5,855 nucleotides of DNA from DASQDN01 sp035630195 (GTDB taxonomy: Bacteria > Acidobacteriota > Terriglobia > Bryobacterales > Bryobacteraceae): assembly GCA_035630195.1 (NCBI GenBank), contig DASQLD010000004.1, forward strand, positions 1-5,855. The letters run 5' to 3'. The position numbers were made by a program, and so were the translations under genes. The notes below the pieces were generated by a model, which did not search any database, was not told where the DNA came from, and was given only the letters and a program-made list of their open reading frames with translations. Shown in pieces: positions 1-5,423 of this stretch (its first letter is position 1; each line of letters opens with the position of its first letter).

Positions 1-365
1 AAGATGCCGGCGACTGCGATCGGTTCCTCCATCACACGCCTGCCACCGGGATTCTGTTTTGAAGCTCTCGCCGGTTCCGAGTACCCGACACCCTTTCGCA
101 TCACGACGCGCTCCTCATTTACTGCAAGCGGTCGGAAGTTAGGCTCAATCAAGGGATCGAAATAGGCTACCAGCGGCGTATTCGGAGCGGCGGTGCGCCT
201 GGGAGTCTGATTCGCGGTGACCAGGAAGGCTACTAAGTTCGCAGCAGAATTGTTTCGCACTATGACTTCCTGCAAGCCGTCCGGCGAATCCTTAAGAGTT
301 GCGATGACCTGCGCGTCCATTGAAACGCAAGCACATACGAGCGCGGCCGAAACAACGGCTTTCAT
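1..365 (-). CDS. Small exported protein of unknown function, C-terminus beyond the left edge
   Basis: I read this by reverse-complementing 365 to 1. An ATG at 365-363 opens a frame of 121 codons with no stop before the edge, so the gene is partial. The N-terminus (MKAVVSAALVCACVSMDAQV) has a lysine, then a short hydrophobic stretch, then an Ala-Gln that could be a signal peptidase I site around residues 18-19. The product is therefore probably exported. The mature part starts with a beta-rich segment (EVIVRNNSAANLVAFLVT, residues 33-50), then a proline-rich loop, then a conserved-looking block (PLVAYFDPLIEP, residues 64-75). An AGAGGG Shine-Dalgarno lies 8 bases upstream of the ATG. The start is 25 bases after the stop of the threonylcarbamoyl-AMP synthase, so the two are probably co-transcribed. 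It resembles short secreted proteins seen in Acidobacteriota, but I cannot assign a family or function. Confidence 0.7.
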   Translation of the reverse strand, partial: MKAVVSAALVCACVSMDAQVIATLKDSPDGLQEVIVRNNSAANLVAFLVTANQTPRRTAAPNTPLVAYFDPLIEPNFRPLAVNEERVVMRKGVGYSEPARASKQNPGGRRVMEEPIAVAGI

Positions 366-373
366 TTCGATAA

Positions 374-379
374 CCCTCT
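374..379 (-). promoter_or_regulatory. Ribosome binding site of the exported-protein gene
   Basis: AGAGGG on the minus strand lies 8 bases before the ATG at 365. It is the strongest Shine-Dalgarno near the starts of the leftward genes and supports choosing that ATG for the partial gene at the left edge. It sits in the 25-base gap after the ywlC stop. Confidence 0.5.
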
Positions 380-390
380 GCCGCAGGGAT

Positions 391-1029
391 TCACATTCCA
401 CGCAGCGTGCGCTGCAATTCCTTCTCAGTGATACTGCCTTCTTTGATTACCTTCCAATAAGGCTCTGTAACATCGACTGTTGTCGCGCCTTCCCCTGTGC
501 AGATGCCGCCATCGAGAACTAAATCCACAGCTCCGTCCATGGCGGCAAATACTTCGATACCTGTGCGTGAGGTGGGTTGGCCGGAGATATTTGCGCTGGT
601 AGAAATGATCGGTTGGCCAAGATGTTCCAGCAGAGCTTTCGTAACCGGCGCCTTTGACTGCCTGAGACCGAGCCGTCCGGTATTTCCCGTCACCTTGAGA
701 GGTACCTTCGCCGAGGCAGGGACGATCAGCGTTAGCGGGCCGGGCCAATAATGGCGCGCCAGCAGGTAAAAGCGCTTCGTCAGTTCTTTGCCGAGTTCTT
801 CCGCCATCAGGATGTCCGAGACAAGCAGCGGCAGCGACCGCTGTGCTTCTCGTCCTTTTGCCTTGAAGACCTTCAAAACAGCCGCCAGATTCATCGGATC
901 GGCGATCAGAGTGTAAAGGGCGTCTGAAGGCACGGCAACTACTCCGCCCATGCGAATAATTGCGGCCGCGCGAGAAATGGCGTCGGGAGCGGGCTGGTCG
1001 GCTTCTATCTCGATTAAGTCAGTTGCCAC
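391..1029 (-). CDS. ywlC: Threonylcarbamoyl-AMP synthase (Sua5/YrdC/YwlC family)
   Basis: This cytoplasmic enzyme makes L-threonylcarbamoyl-AMP from threonine, bicarbonate and ATP. That is the first step of t6A formation at position 37 of tRNAs reading ANN codons. The product is 212 residues, the normal size for a single YrdC domain without the extra C-terminal Sua5 domain. Visible family motifs are GGVVAVPSDALYTLIADP (28-45), the basic KAKGR...LPLLVSD stretch (57-72), HYWPGPLTLIVP (93-104), GRLGLR (118-123), STSANISG (143-150) and a TTVDVT (183-188) counterpart of the usual STVVD. The common P-T-(D/E)-T-x-Y-G-L motif reads PSDALYTL here, with Gly replaced by Thr, which I recall from acidobacterial homologs. 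The start is GTG at 1029-1027. The only Shine-Dalgarno hint is a weak GGA 5 bases upstream, and an out-of-frame ATG at 1039 stops within seven codons. The signature could also fit a YciO-type paralog, but STSAN and the overall pattern favour TsaC/YwlC. Confidence 0.9.
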   Translation of the reverse strand: MATDLIEIEADQPAPDAISRAAAIIRMGGVVAVPSDALYTLIADPMNLAAVLKVFKAKGREAQRSLPLLVSDILMAEELGKELTKRFYLLARHYWPGPLTLIVPASAKVPLKVTGNTGRLGLRQSKAPVTKALLEHLGQPIISTSANISGQPTSRTGIEVFAAMDGAVDLVLDGGICTGEGATTVDVTEPYWKVIKEGSITEKELQRTLRGM

Positions 1030-1061
1030 AGAAATCCATTTGCAGTGGAATGAAGAAGCTC

Positions 1062-1091
1062 ATTTTACTACTTCGCTTGCCAGATCGTCAT
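1062..1091 (-). promoter_or_regulatory. Candidate sigma70-type promoter for ywlC
   Basis: Reading the minus strand, ATGACG (1091-1086; four of six matches to TTGACA) is followed after 18 bases by TAAAAT (1067-1062; five of six matches to TATAAT). Transcription would start near 1055, giving a leader of about 25 bases before the GTG of ywlC. If real, it would keep ywlC and the exported protein transcribed even though the upstream mutM gene is broken. The assignment rests on motif matching alone, and acidobacterial promoters may differ. Confidence 0.3.
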
Positions 1092-1103
1092 GAAAGTTTG
1101 CGG

Positions 1104-1203
1104 TTCAGAGTATACGGCCGAAAAGGCGCGGCGTGCACAGTCTGTAGAGAACATCAAAATATTCGCACAGGGCAGCCGCAAGACCTACTTTTGTGCCACC
1201 TGG
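1104..1203 (+). pseudogene. mutM: C-terminal zinc-finger remnant of MutM/Fpg, inverted relative to the N-terminal remnant
   Basis: Plus-strand codons from 1104 read FRVYGRKGAACTVC (to 1145). One frame over, from 1150, they read NIKIFAQGSRKTYFCATW (to 1203). Together they give the Fpg zinc finger: a VYGRKG lead-in, Cys-x2-Cys, then 16 residues to the next Cys, with the usual arginine at R-K-T-Y-F-C. The 16-residue spacing equals that of E. coli Fpg, allowing the single shift at about 1146-1149 (one extra base, or two lost). The fourth zinc ligand is Trp (TGG at 1201-1203) instead of Cys. Upstream of 1104 I cannot recognise the rest of the Fpg C-terminal domain. Downstream the second frame runs on without homology to TAA at 1318-1320. 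The frameshift, the lost ligand and the missing catalytic N-terminus on this strand make this a nonfunctional fragment. A shift by sequencing error is possible, but it would not explain the orientation. Confidence 0.7.
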
Positions 1204-1351
1204 AGACGTGAAAGTTTTCGCCGCATCGCGAATCGCCAGTTTACGAACCTTGCAAATGCTGGCGTACACGCCTATCAGTTTATCTTCCGGTATTCGCTTA
1301 GCTGGGACCGCATCCGATAAGCTACTTAGCAGTGAAAATCTCGTGAGCGGC

Positions 1352-1447
1352 TCAGCACGATCGGGTGTAGCTTCTCATCGCCTCCGCAGACCGCTTCCGG
1401 CCGCAGGGCTTTTGCGTCATACTTTCGACTTCGGGAAGTTCGGGCAT
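1352..1447 (-). pseudogene. mutM: N-terminal remnant of formamidopyrimidine-DNA glycosylase (MutM/Fpg)
   Basis: The ATG at 1447-1445 overlaps the DUF62 stop as TGATG, a layout typical of translational coupling. The frame begins MPELPEVESMT. MPELPEVE is the invariant start of Fpg, in which Pro2 is the catalytic nucleophile (after Met removal) and Glu3 the acid. After Thr11 the frame loses the family and ends at a TGA at 1354-1352, giving only 31 codons against about 270 for a complete Fpg. Skipping two bases (1414-1413) restores KALRPEAV (1412-1389), which fits the expected spacing of five residues between PEVE and LRP. One frameshift early in the gene is therefore likely. No H2TH region or later Fpg motif follows on this strand. 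I infer a dead gene that was once the third member of the leftward operon. A 31-residue peptide may still be translated. Confidence 0.75.
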
Positions 1448-2235
1448 CACGACACTGTCAGTTCACAAGGCGCGCCCGTCGCGCATCCCAGCAGGCGGGC
1501 TGCAGATCCCTGATTGGCCGCAACTTCCAAATACCCCGAACTTCCTACAATTACGAATGGTTCTCCCGGATCCACGTCGGCATATGCCTGAGCGAGTCGC
1601 ATCAAGCGCAGAGTGCCAATCGCCAGGTCAAAGGGTGCTGTAGCGACTTTGGGAAATTGATCGACGTGGAAGTTCGTAATCAAATTGCCGAACCGATCCA
1701 CATGAAGAACCGTACCCTGCCAGGTTCGTTTTGAAGTTCTTTGGGGCTCCGTAAATACCGGCTTCAGATGATTGTCTATGATCGGTCCCAATAAGGATGG
1801 TCGCACTCCTTTGCTCAAGTGCGCCGCGACCGGCGCAAAAATATCCCGGCCATGGAAGGTGTGGCTCACAGGATGCACGAAGTACTTGTCGGAAGTAAGC
1901 TCACGCGCCCTGTGGGAAACAGTCGCGTACACCATTGCCAGTACACCATTATCGGGACCAACGAAGAACTGTTTCTCCGCTTCGATCATGATGGGCCGCC
2001 GAGCGGAACCTACTCCCGGATCGACGACAGCGACATGAACGGTTTTCGGCGGAAAGTAGCGACACGCCTGCGCCACAAGGAACGCGCCTTCGGTTATCTC
2101 GTATGGGCGAACTTCATGACTGATGTCAACTACGGTTGCATCCGGAGAGATACTGGCGATCACTCCCTTCATGACTCCGACGAAGTGATCTTTGACTCCA
2201 AAATCGGTCGTTAATGTGACGATGGGCCTTCGCAT
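1447..2235 (-). CDS. SAM hydroxide adenosyltransferase (DUF62 / SAM_HAT family)
   Basis: This family hydrolyses S-adenosylmethionine to adenosine and methionine using an activated water. It is related to the SAM-dependent fluorinase and chlorinase. The 262-residue product has the usual two-domain size. Family motifs are LTTDFG (8-13), VVDISHEV (35-42), VVDPGVGSARRP (70-81), GPDNGVL (93-99), TFHGRDIFAPVAAHL (126-140), LHVDRFGNLITNF (177-189) and SGYLEVAANQGSA (233-245). The Asp-Arg-His set of the hydroxide-type enzymes is present as Asp72, Arg79 or Arg80, and His128, which favours hydrolysis over halogenation. I also see no extra halogenase-type insertion. The start is ATG at 2235-2233 with only a weak Shine-Dalgarno (CAGG). 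The stop overlaps the mutM remnant's ATG, and the start lies 27 bases from the divergent cysteine desulfurase. The physiological role of these enzymes is unsettled; SAM turnover is the usual suggestion. Confidence 0.9.
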   Translation of the reverse strand: MRRPIVTLTTDFGVKDHFVGVMKGVIASISPDATVVDISHEVRPYEITEGAFLVAQACRYFPPKTVHVAVVDPGVGSARRPIMIEAEKQFFVGPDNGVLAMVYATVSHRARELTSDKYFVHPVSHTFHGRDIFAPVAAHLSKGVRPSLLGPIIDNHLKPVFTEPQRTSKRTWQGTVLHVDRFGNLITNFHVDQFPKVATAPFDLAIGTLRLMRLAQAYADVDPGEPFVIVGSSGYLEVAANQGSAARLLGCATGAPCELTVS

Positions 2236-2262
2236 GCCTGATTGCTAAACTGGATGGAGTAG

Positions 2263-3423
2263 GTGCGCTCTTTCTACTTCGATTACAACGCGACAACGCC
2301 GGTTGCCAAAGAAGTGCTGGAAGTGTTCCGGCAGGCGTTGACGGATGGCTTCGGTAACGCTTCCAGTATCCATCATCTCGGTCAGGCGGCCAAACAGGGG
2401 CTCGAAACCGCCCGGAGGCAGGTGTGCGCCTTGATCGGCTGCAATGCGAAAGAGCTCGTCTTCGGAAGCGGTGGAACGGAAGCTGACAATCATGCGCTCT
2501 TCGGCGCCGTAGCGGGGAAGGACAAGGCCCATATCATCGTCTCTGCGATTGAACACCCTGCTGTCCTGGCGGCCGCGTCGGAATTGAAGCGGAGGGGCCA
2601 TGAAATATCGATTGTTCCCGTGTCCTCCGAGGGTTTAGTCGACCCCGGGGACGTGCAGCAAGCGATTCGGTCGAATACCGCCTTGGTTTCCGTCATGCAT
2701 GTAAATAACGAGATTGGTACCATCCAGCCGATAGAGGAGATTGCAGAAATCGCTCATCGCGCCGGTGCCCTTATGCACTCGGACGGCGTCCAGGCCGTGG
2801 GCCGAATGCCCGTAAACGTTGGCGATCTTGGCGTAGATTTGTACTCCATGAGCGCCCACAAAATGCGAGGCCCGAAAGGCGTCGGAGCGTTGTTCGTGCG
2901 AAAGACAGTTTCCCCCGAATCGCTCCTGTTTGGCGGCCGGCATGAGGCTGGTCGTCGTGCAGGCACTGAGAACACGCCTGGTATCACCGCGATGGGTCAT
3001 GCTGCGCACCTTGCGCGAACGCAACTAACATCCGACATGGAACGCATCGCAAGTCTTCGCGATCGTTTGGAGCAGGGAATTCTGGATCGTGTTCCCGATG
3101 TCACAGTCAATGGATCCCGATCGGCCCGCGTGTCGAATACGACTAATCTGTGTTTTGAGGGAATTGAAGGCGAATCTCTGGTGATTGCTCTGGATCTGAA
3201 AGGCTTCTGTGTCTCGAGCGGGTCTGCATGTTCGAGCGGGGCAGTTGAGCCTTCCCATGTGCTTCTCGCTCTCGGTTTGCCGAAGCAGCGCGCTAAGAGC
3301 AGCGTTCGCTTCTCTCTCGGATACGGGAATTCGGCCGAGCAGGTCGACGAACTAATCGTGGCAGTGGAAGAAGCTGCCACCCACCTTCGGCGCTTATCGC
3401 CCACGTACATTGCGCATGTCTGA
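2263..3423 (+). CDS. Cysteine desulfurase (NifS/IscS class V aminotransferase), probable sulfur donor for MnmA
   Basis: This PLP enzyme takes sulfur from L-cysteine as a persulfide, releasing alanine, and hands it to acceptor proteins in the cytoplasm. The product is 386 residues, normal for the family. It shows SGGTEADNHALFGA (69-82), SAIEHPAV with the PLP-stacking His98, NNEIGTIQPI (148-157), HSDGVQAVG with Asp174 and Gln177, the PLP lysine Lys200 in SMSAHKMRGPKG (195-206), GRRAGTENTPG (230-240), and the catalytic Cys323 in SSGSACSSG (318-326), followed by VRFSLGYGNS. The start is GTG at 2263. GGA (8 bases away) and GGAG (3 bases away) lie upstream, and the ATG at 2254 is closed by a stop two codons later. 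The stop overlaps the MnmA start by 8 bases, so the likely partner is MnmA, as with Bacillus YrvO. No Fe-S scaffold gene (iscU/sufU) is nearby. A more general role in Fe-S assembly cannot be excluded. Confidence 0.93.
   Translation: MRSFYFDYNATTPVAKEVLEVFRQALTDGFGNASSIHHLGQAAKQGLETARRQVCALIGCNAKELVFGSGGTEADNHALFGAVAGKDKAHIIVSAIEHPAVLAAASELKRRGHEISIVPVSSEGLVDPGDVQQAIRSNTALVSVMHVNNEIGTIQPIEEIAEIAHRAGALMHSDGVQAVGRMPVNVGDLGVDLYSMSAHKMRGPKGVGALFVRKTVSPESLLFGGRHEAGRRAGTENTPGITAMGHAAHLARTQLTSDMERIASLRDRLEQGILDRVPDVTVNGSRSARVSNTTNLCFEGIEGESLVIALDLKGFCVSSGSACSSGAVEPSHVLLALGLPKQRAKSSVRFSLGYGNSAEQVDELIVAVEEAATHLRRLSPTYIAHV
2282..2309 (-). promoter_or_regulatory. Candidate promoter of the leftward operon, inside the cysteine desulfurase gene
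   Basis: On the minus strand, TTGGCA (2309-2304; five of six matches to TTGACA) is followed after 16 bases by TGTAAT (2287-2282; five of six matches to TATAAT). The predicted start near 2275 gives a leader of about 40 bases to the ATG at 2235. The element lies over codons 7 to 16 of the divergent cysteine desulfurase. This would explain how the DUF62 gene can be expressed from a 27-base gap. The evidence is motif matching only. Confidence 0.4.
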
Positions 3424-4522
3424 GAACCTGCTTGCAGTCGCGATGAGCGGTGGAGTCGACTCCTCGGTTGTGGCCGCAATGATGAGCCGTTCAGGCCGCA
3501 AAGTGGCAGGCTTCACGATGCAGTTGTGGAATCAGCGGCGTCTGCCGGAGTTGCAGACTGAGCAATCGACCGGACGCTGCTGTTCTCTGGACGACGTATA
3601 CGACGCGCGCGCGATTGCGCAGCATCTGGGTATACCCTACTACGTCGTGAACTTCGAGCAGAGATTTGAGGAACAGGTTGTGCGCCCGTTCATCCAGGAA
3701 TACCTTGCTGGCCGCACGCCCGTTCCTTGTACCCTCTGCAACAACCATGTGAAGTTCGATCAGTTTTTGGACATGGCCGCCGGTATTGGCGCCGACGAGA
3801 TCGCGACAGGTCACTATGCCAGGATTGATCGCAATGAACTGACGGGGCGTTACGAGCTTAAGCGCGGCGCGGATCCCGGCAAGGATCAGACTTATTTTCT
3901 GTTCGGATTAACGCAGGAGCAGTTGTCCCGCACAAAGTTTCCCCTGGGTCATTTGCTGAAGCCACAGGTCCGCGAACTGGCGCATGAATACGGTCTGACG
4001 GTGGCTACGAAGAACGACAGCCAGGAAATCTGCTTCGTTCCCAACGGCGACTATGCAGCCTTCATCGACTCGTATTTTCGAGAGCAGGGCATTGAACCCG
4101 CAACAACAAGGGGCCCAATCACCGACAAGGAAGGCAAGGTTCTGGGTGAGCACATGGGTGTTCATCAGTTCACTGTGGGACAGCGGAAAGGTCTTGGGAT
4201 TGCTCAGCCGGAGCCTCTCTACGTAATCGCAACCGAACCCGCGACACAGACAGTCATCGTCGGACAAGGCGACGACTTGCTGCGTTCGTCGTTCTACGCA
4301 AACAGCGTGAACTGGATCAGTATCGAGGGCCTGACAGAGCCGATACGGGCGCAAGTGAAAATTCGCAACAAGCACATTGCAGCAGATGCAACCCTTGTAC
4401 CGGCAGGCGCCACGCACCGCGCCGAAGTGATTTTCGATGCGCCTCAACGAGCCATCACCCCTGGACAAGCCGCGGTGTTTTACCAGGGCCACGTCGTCGT
4501 CGGCGGTGGTTGGATCGAGTAA
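3416..4522 (+). CDS. mnmA: tRNA-specific 2-thiouridylase MnmA
   Basis: MnmA adenylates and thiolates U34 of tRNA-Lys, tRNA-Glu and tRNA-Gln, giving s2U, using sulfur delivered by a cysteine desulfurase. From the ATG at 3416 the product is 368 residues, full length. The PP-loop ATP site is AMSGGVDSSVVA (9-20). The nucleophilic cysteine is Cys108 in LCNNHVKF and the partner cysteine is Cys206 in SQEICFVP, matching E. coli Cys102 and Cys199. Other motifs are GRCCSLDDVYDAR (53-65), ATGHYARI (130-137), GKDQTYFLFGL (155-165), HQFTVGQRKGLGI (250-262) and the C-terminal barrel. An additional Cys105 makes a PCTLC pair. A TTG six bases further upstream (3410) is in frame, but the ATG is the better start. 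The gene overlaps the cysteine desulfurase stop by 8 bases and its TAA overlaps the next gene, suggesting one coupled transcript. Confidence 0.96.
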   Translation: MSENLLAVAMSGGVDSSVVAAMMSRSGRKVAGFTMQLWNQRRLPELQTEQSTGRCCSLDDVYDARAIAQHLGIPYYVVNFEQRFEEQVVRPFIQEYLAGRTPVPCTLCNNHVKFDQFLDMAAGIGADEIATGHYARIDRNELTGRYELKRGADPGKDQTYFLFGLTQEQLSRTKFPLGHLLKPQVRELAHEYGLTVATKNDSQEICFVPNGDYAAFIDSYFREQGIEPATTRGPITDKEGKVLGEHMGVHQFTVGQRKGLGIAQPEPLYVIATEPATQTVIVGQGDDLLRSSFYANSVNWISIEGLTEPIRAQVKIRNKHIAADATLVPAGATHRAEVIFDAPQRAITPGQAAVFYQGHVVVGGGWIE

Positions 4523-5400
4523 CGATCTTGCGCCACAAGGTCGAGTATTGGATCTTCAAGTTCATTCTCGGCACTCTTCGCTGGGCGCCACGGCCCTTTG
4601 CGAATGCGCTCGCGCGTGGTTATGTGGGAATGTTTGACAGACTGATCCCGCGTTTCCGCAGGATCGCCTACCGGAACCTTCAAATCGCGATGCCGGGAGG
4701 CGAGGCTGCTCGGATAACCGACGGCCTTTTCGATTCCATAGCGCGCATGATGGTCGCGTTCTCACGATTCCCTGACATCGACAGAACAAATATCCATAAC
4801 TGGATTCGGTATGAAGGATTTGAGCATTACACCGAAGCGAAGCGCCGCGGCCGAGGCGTCTTATTCGCGACGGCTCACATGGGCGCCTGGGAATTGAGCG
4901 CATTCGCGCATGCCTTGTTGACCGAGCCGATGAACATCGTGGTTCGTCCGTTAGATAACCTGCTAATCGATGCTGAAGTGACAAAGCGACGATCGAGTTC
5001 AGGGAACACTGTTATAGCAAAGAAGGACGCGGCCCGAGCCATACTCGGAGCTTTGCGAAAAAACCAGGCAGTCGGAGTGTTAGTCGATCAGAATGTAGCG
5101 CCTGAAGAAGGTGTCTTCGTCGATTTCTTTAACACTCCGGCGTGTTCCGGCAGTGCTTTCGTTCGGATCGCGCACAGTAGCAAAGCGGCTGTGATTCCCG
5201 GATTTGCATTGTGGTCGGAGGCAGAACAGCGCTACGTGCTGCGCTTCTATCCCTTGCTCGAATTCACCGGTGACGTCCAGATCGACACACAGTTATTGCA
5301 TTCTTGTCTCGAGCAAGTAGTCCGGCAGTATCCCGACCAATGGTTCTGGATACATCGCCGCTGGAAGACGAGACCAGCAGGCGAAGGTTCACTCTATTGA
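4510..5400 (+). CDS. LpxL/HtrB-family lysophospholipid acyltransferase (lipid A-type)
   Basis: Members transfer an acyl chain from acyl-ACP to lipid A precursors, or to related glycolipids, at the inner face of the cytoplasmic membrane. The product is 296 residues, normal for the family. The catalytic H-x4-E box is His123 to Glu128 in TAHMGAWELSAFAH (121-134). Other family signs are IVVRPLDN (143-150), GVLVDQN (189-195), the FNTPACSGSAFVRIA block (207-221) and the C-terminal YPDQWFWIHRRWKTRP (274-289). The N-terminal part (residues 14-40) is amphipathic or hydrophobic and may hold it at the membrane. The start is uncertain: TTG at 4510 overlaps mnmA by 13 bases, while TTG at 4528 lies just after the mnmA stop and gives MRHKVEYW, which also suits the family. 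No ATG is available near either. The exact acceptor lipid cannot be read from sequence, and no other lipid A gene is in view. Confidence 0.9.
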   Translation: MDRVTILRHKVEYWIFKFILGTLRWAPRPFANALARGYVGMFDRLIPRFRRIAYRNLQIAMPGGEAARITDGLFDSIARMMVAFSRFPDIDRTNIHNWIRYEGFEHYTEAKRRGRGVLFATAHMGAWELSAFAHALLTEPMNIVVRPLDNLLIDAEVTKRRSSSGNTVIAKKDAARAILGALRKNQAVGVLVDQNVAPEEGVFVDFFNTPACSGSAFVRIAHSSKAAVIPGFALWSEAEQRYVLRFYPLLEFTGDVQIDTQLLHSCLEQVVRQYPDQWFWIHRRWKTRPAGEGSLY

Positions 5401-5423
5401 GACAACAGTATTGAGACAACAGT
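5396..5423. repeat. Perfect 14-base tandem duplication at the convergent gene ends
   Basis: The unit ATTGAGACAACAGT occurs twice back to back, at 5396-5409 and 5410-5423. The first copy contains the TGA stop of the acyltransferase (5398-5400), and the second ends directly before the TAG stop of the converging gene (complement of 5424-5426). The pair fills the whole 23-base gap. It has no clear dyad symmetry, so it does not look like a terminator. A recent slippage duplication is the simplest explanation. Confidence 0.85.

Larger units (their letters stand above)
1030..1446. other. Gene-free stretch of 417 bases with mutM/fpg debris
   Basis: No intact gene is visible here between the DUF62 stop and the ywlC start. 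The minus strand keeps a frame open from about 1365 to 1105, but it has no convincing start and no family motif. It is mostly the antisense of the zinc-finger remnant described separately. Plus-strand frames of 76 to 106 codons also cross the stretch without a coherent family match over their length. What I can recognise is an Fpg N-terminus on the minus strand (1447 downward), an Fpg zinc finger on the plus strand (1104-1203), and a possible promoter for ywlC (1062-1091). I saw no convincing hairpin terminator or inverted repeat. Confidence 0.65.

Noticed and set aside
1050..1211. Plus-strand ATG frame beginning MKKLILLL and running into the zinc-finger remnant; a possible new small zinc protein.
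   Set aside because: It ends eight codons after the second Cys pair would be needed, loses the C-terminal half of the finger by frameshift, and has no properly spaced ribosome site. Better explained as mutM debris.
1302..1322. Plus-strand LGPHPIS, similar to the LGPEPLS motif of the Fpg middle region.
   Set aside because: Only a seven-residue resemblance, preceded by a stop in frame. It lies downstream of the zinc finger, whereas in Fpg it precedes it, so a single inversion cannot explain it. Treated as chance.
1105..1365. Long open frame on the minus strand through the gene-free stretch.
   Set aside because: It has no plausible start codon with a ribosome site, no family motif, and is largely antisense to the zinc-finger remnant.
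1193..1513. Plus-strand open frame of 106 codons overlapping the end of the DUF62 gene.
   Set aside because: About a fifth of it is antisense to the conserved DUF62 C-terminus, and the rest shows no recognisable motif.
2192..2216. TTGACT followed by TTAATG as a promoter for the cysteine desulfurase.
   Set aside because: The spacer is only about 13 bases, too short for a sigma70-type promoter.
2635..3024. Long minus-strand frames opposite the cysteine desulfurase.
   Set aside because: Antisense shadows: the plus strand encodes an intact enzyme with all catalytic residues here, and the minus frames show no motif.
3908..4492. 194-codon minus-strand frame opposite mnmA.
   Set aside because: Antisense shadow of a full-length, motif-complete MnmA; no family resemblance of its own.
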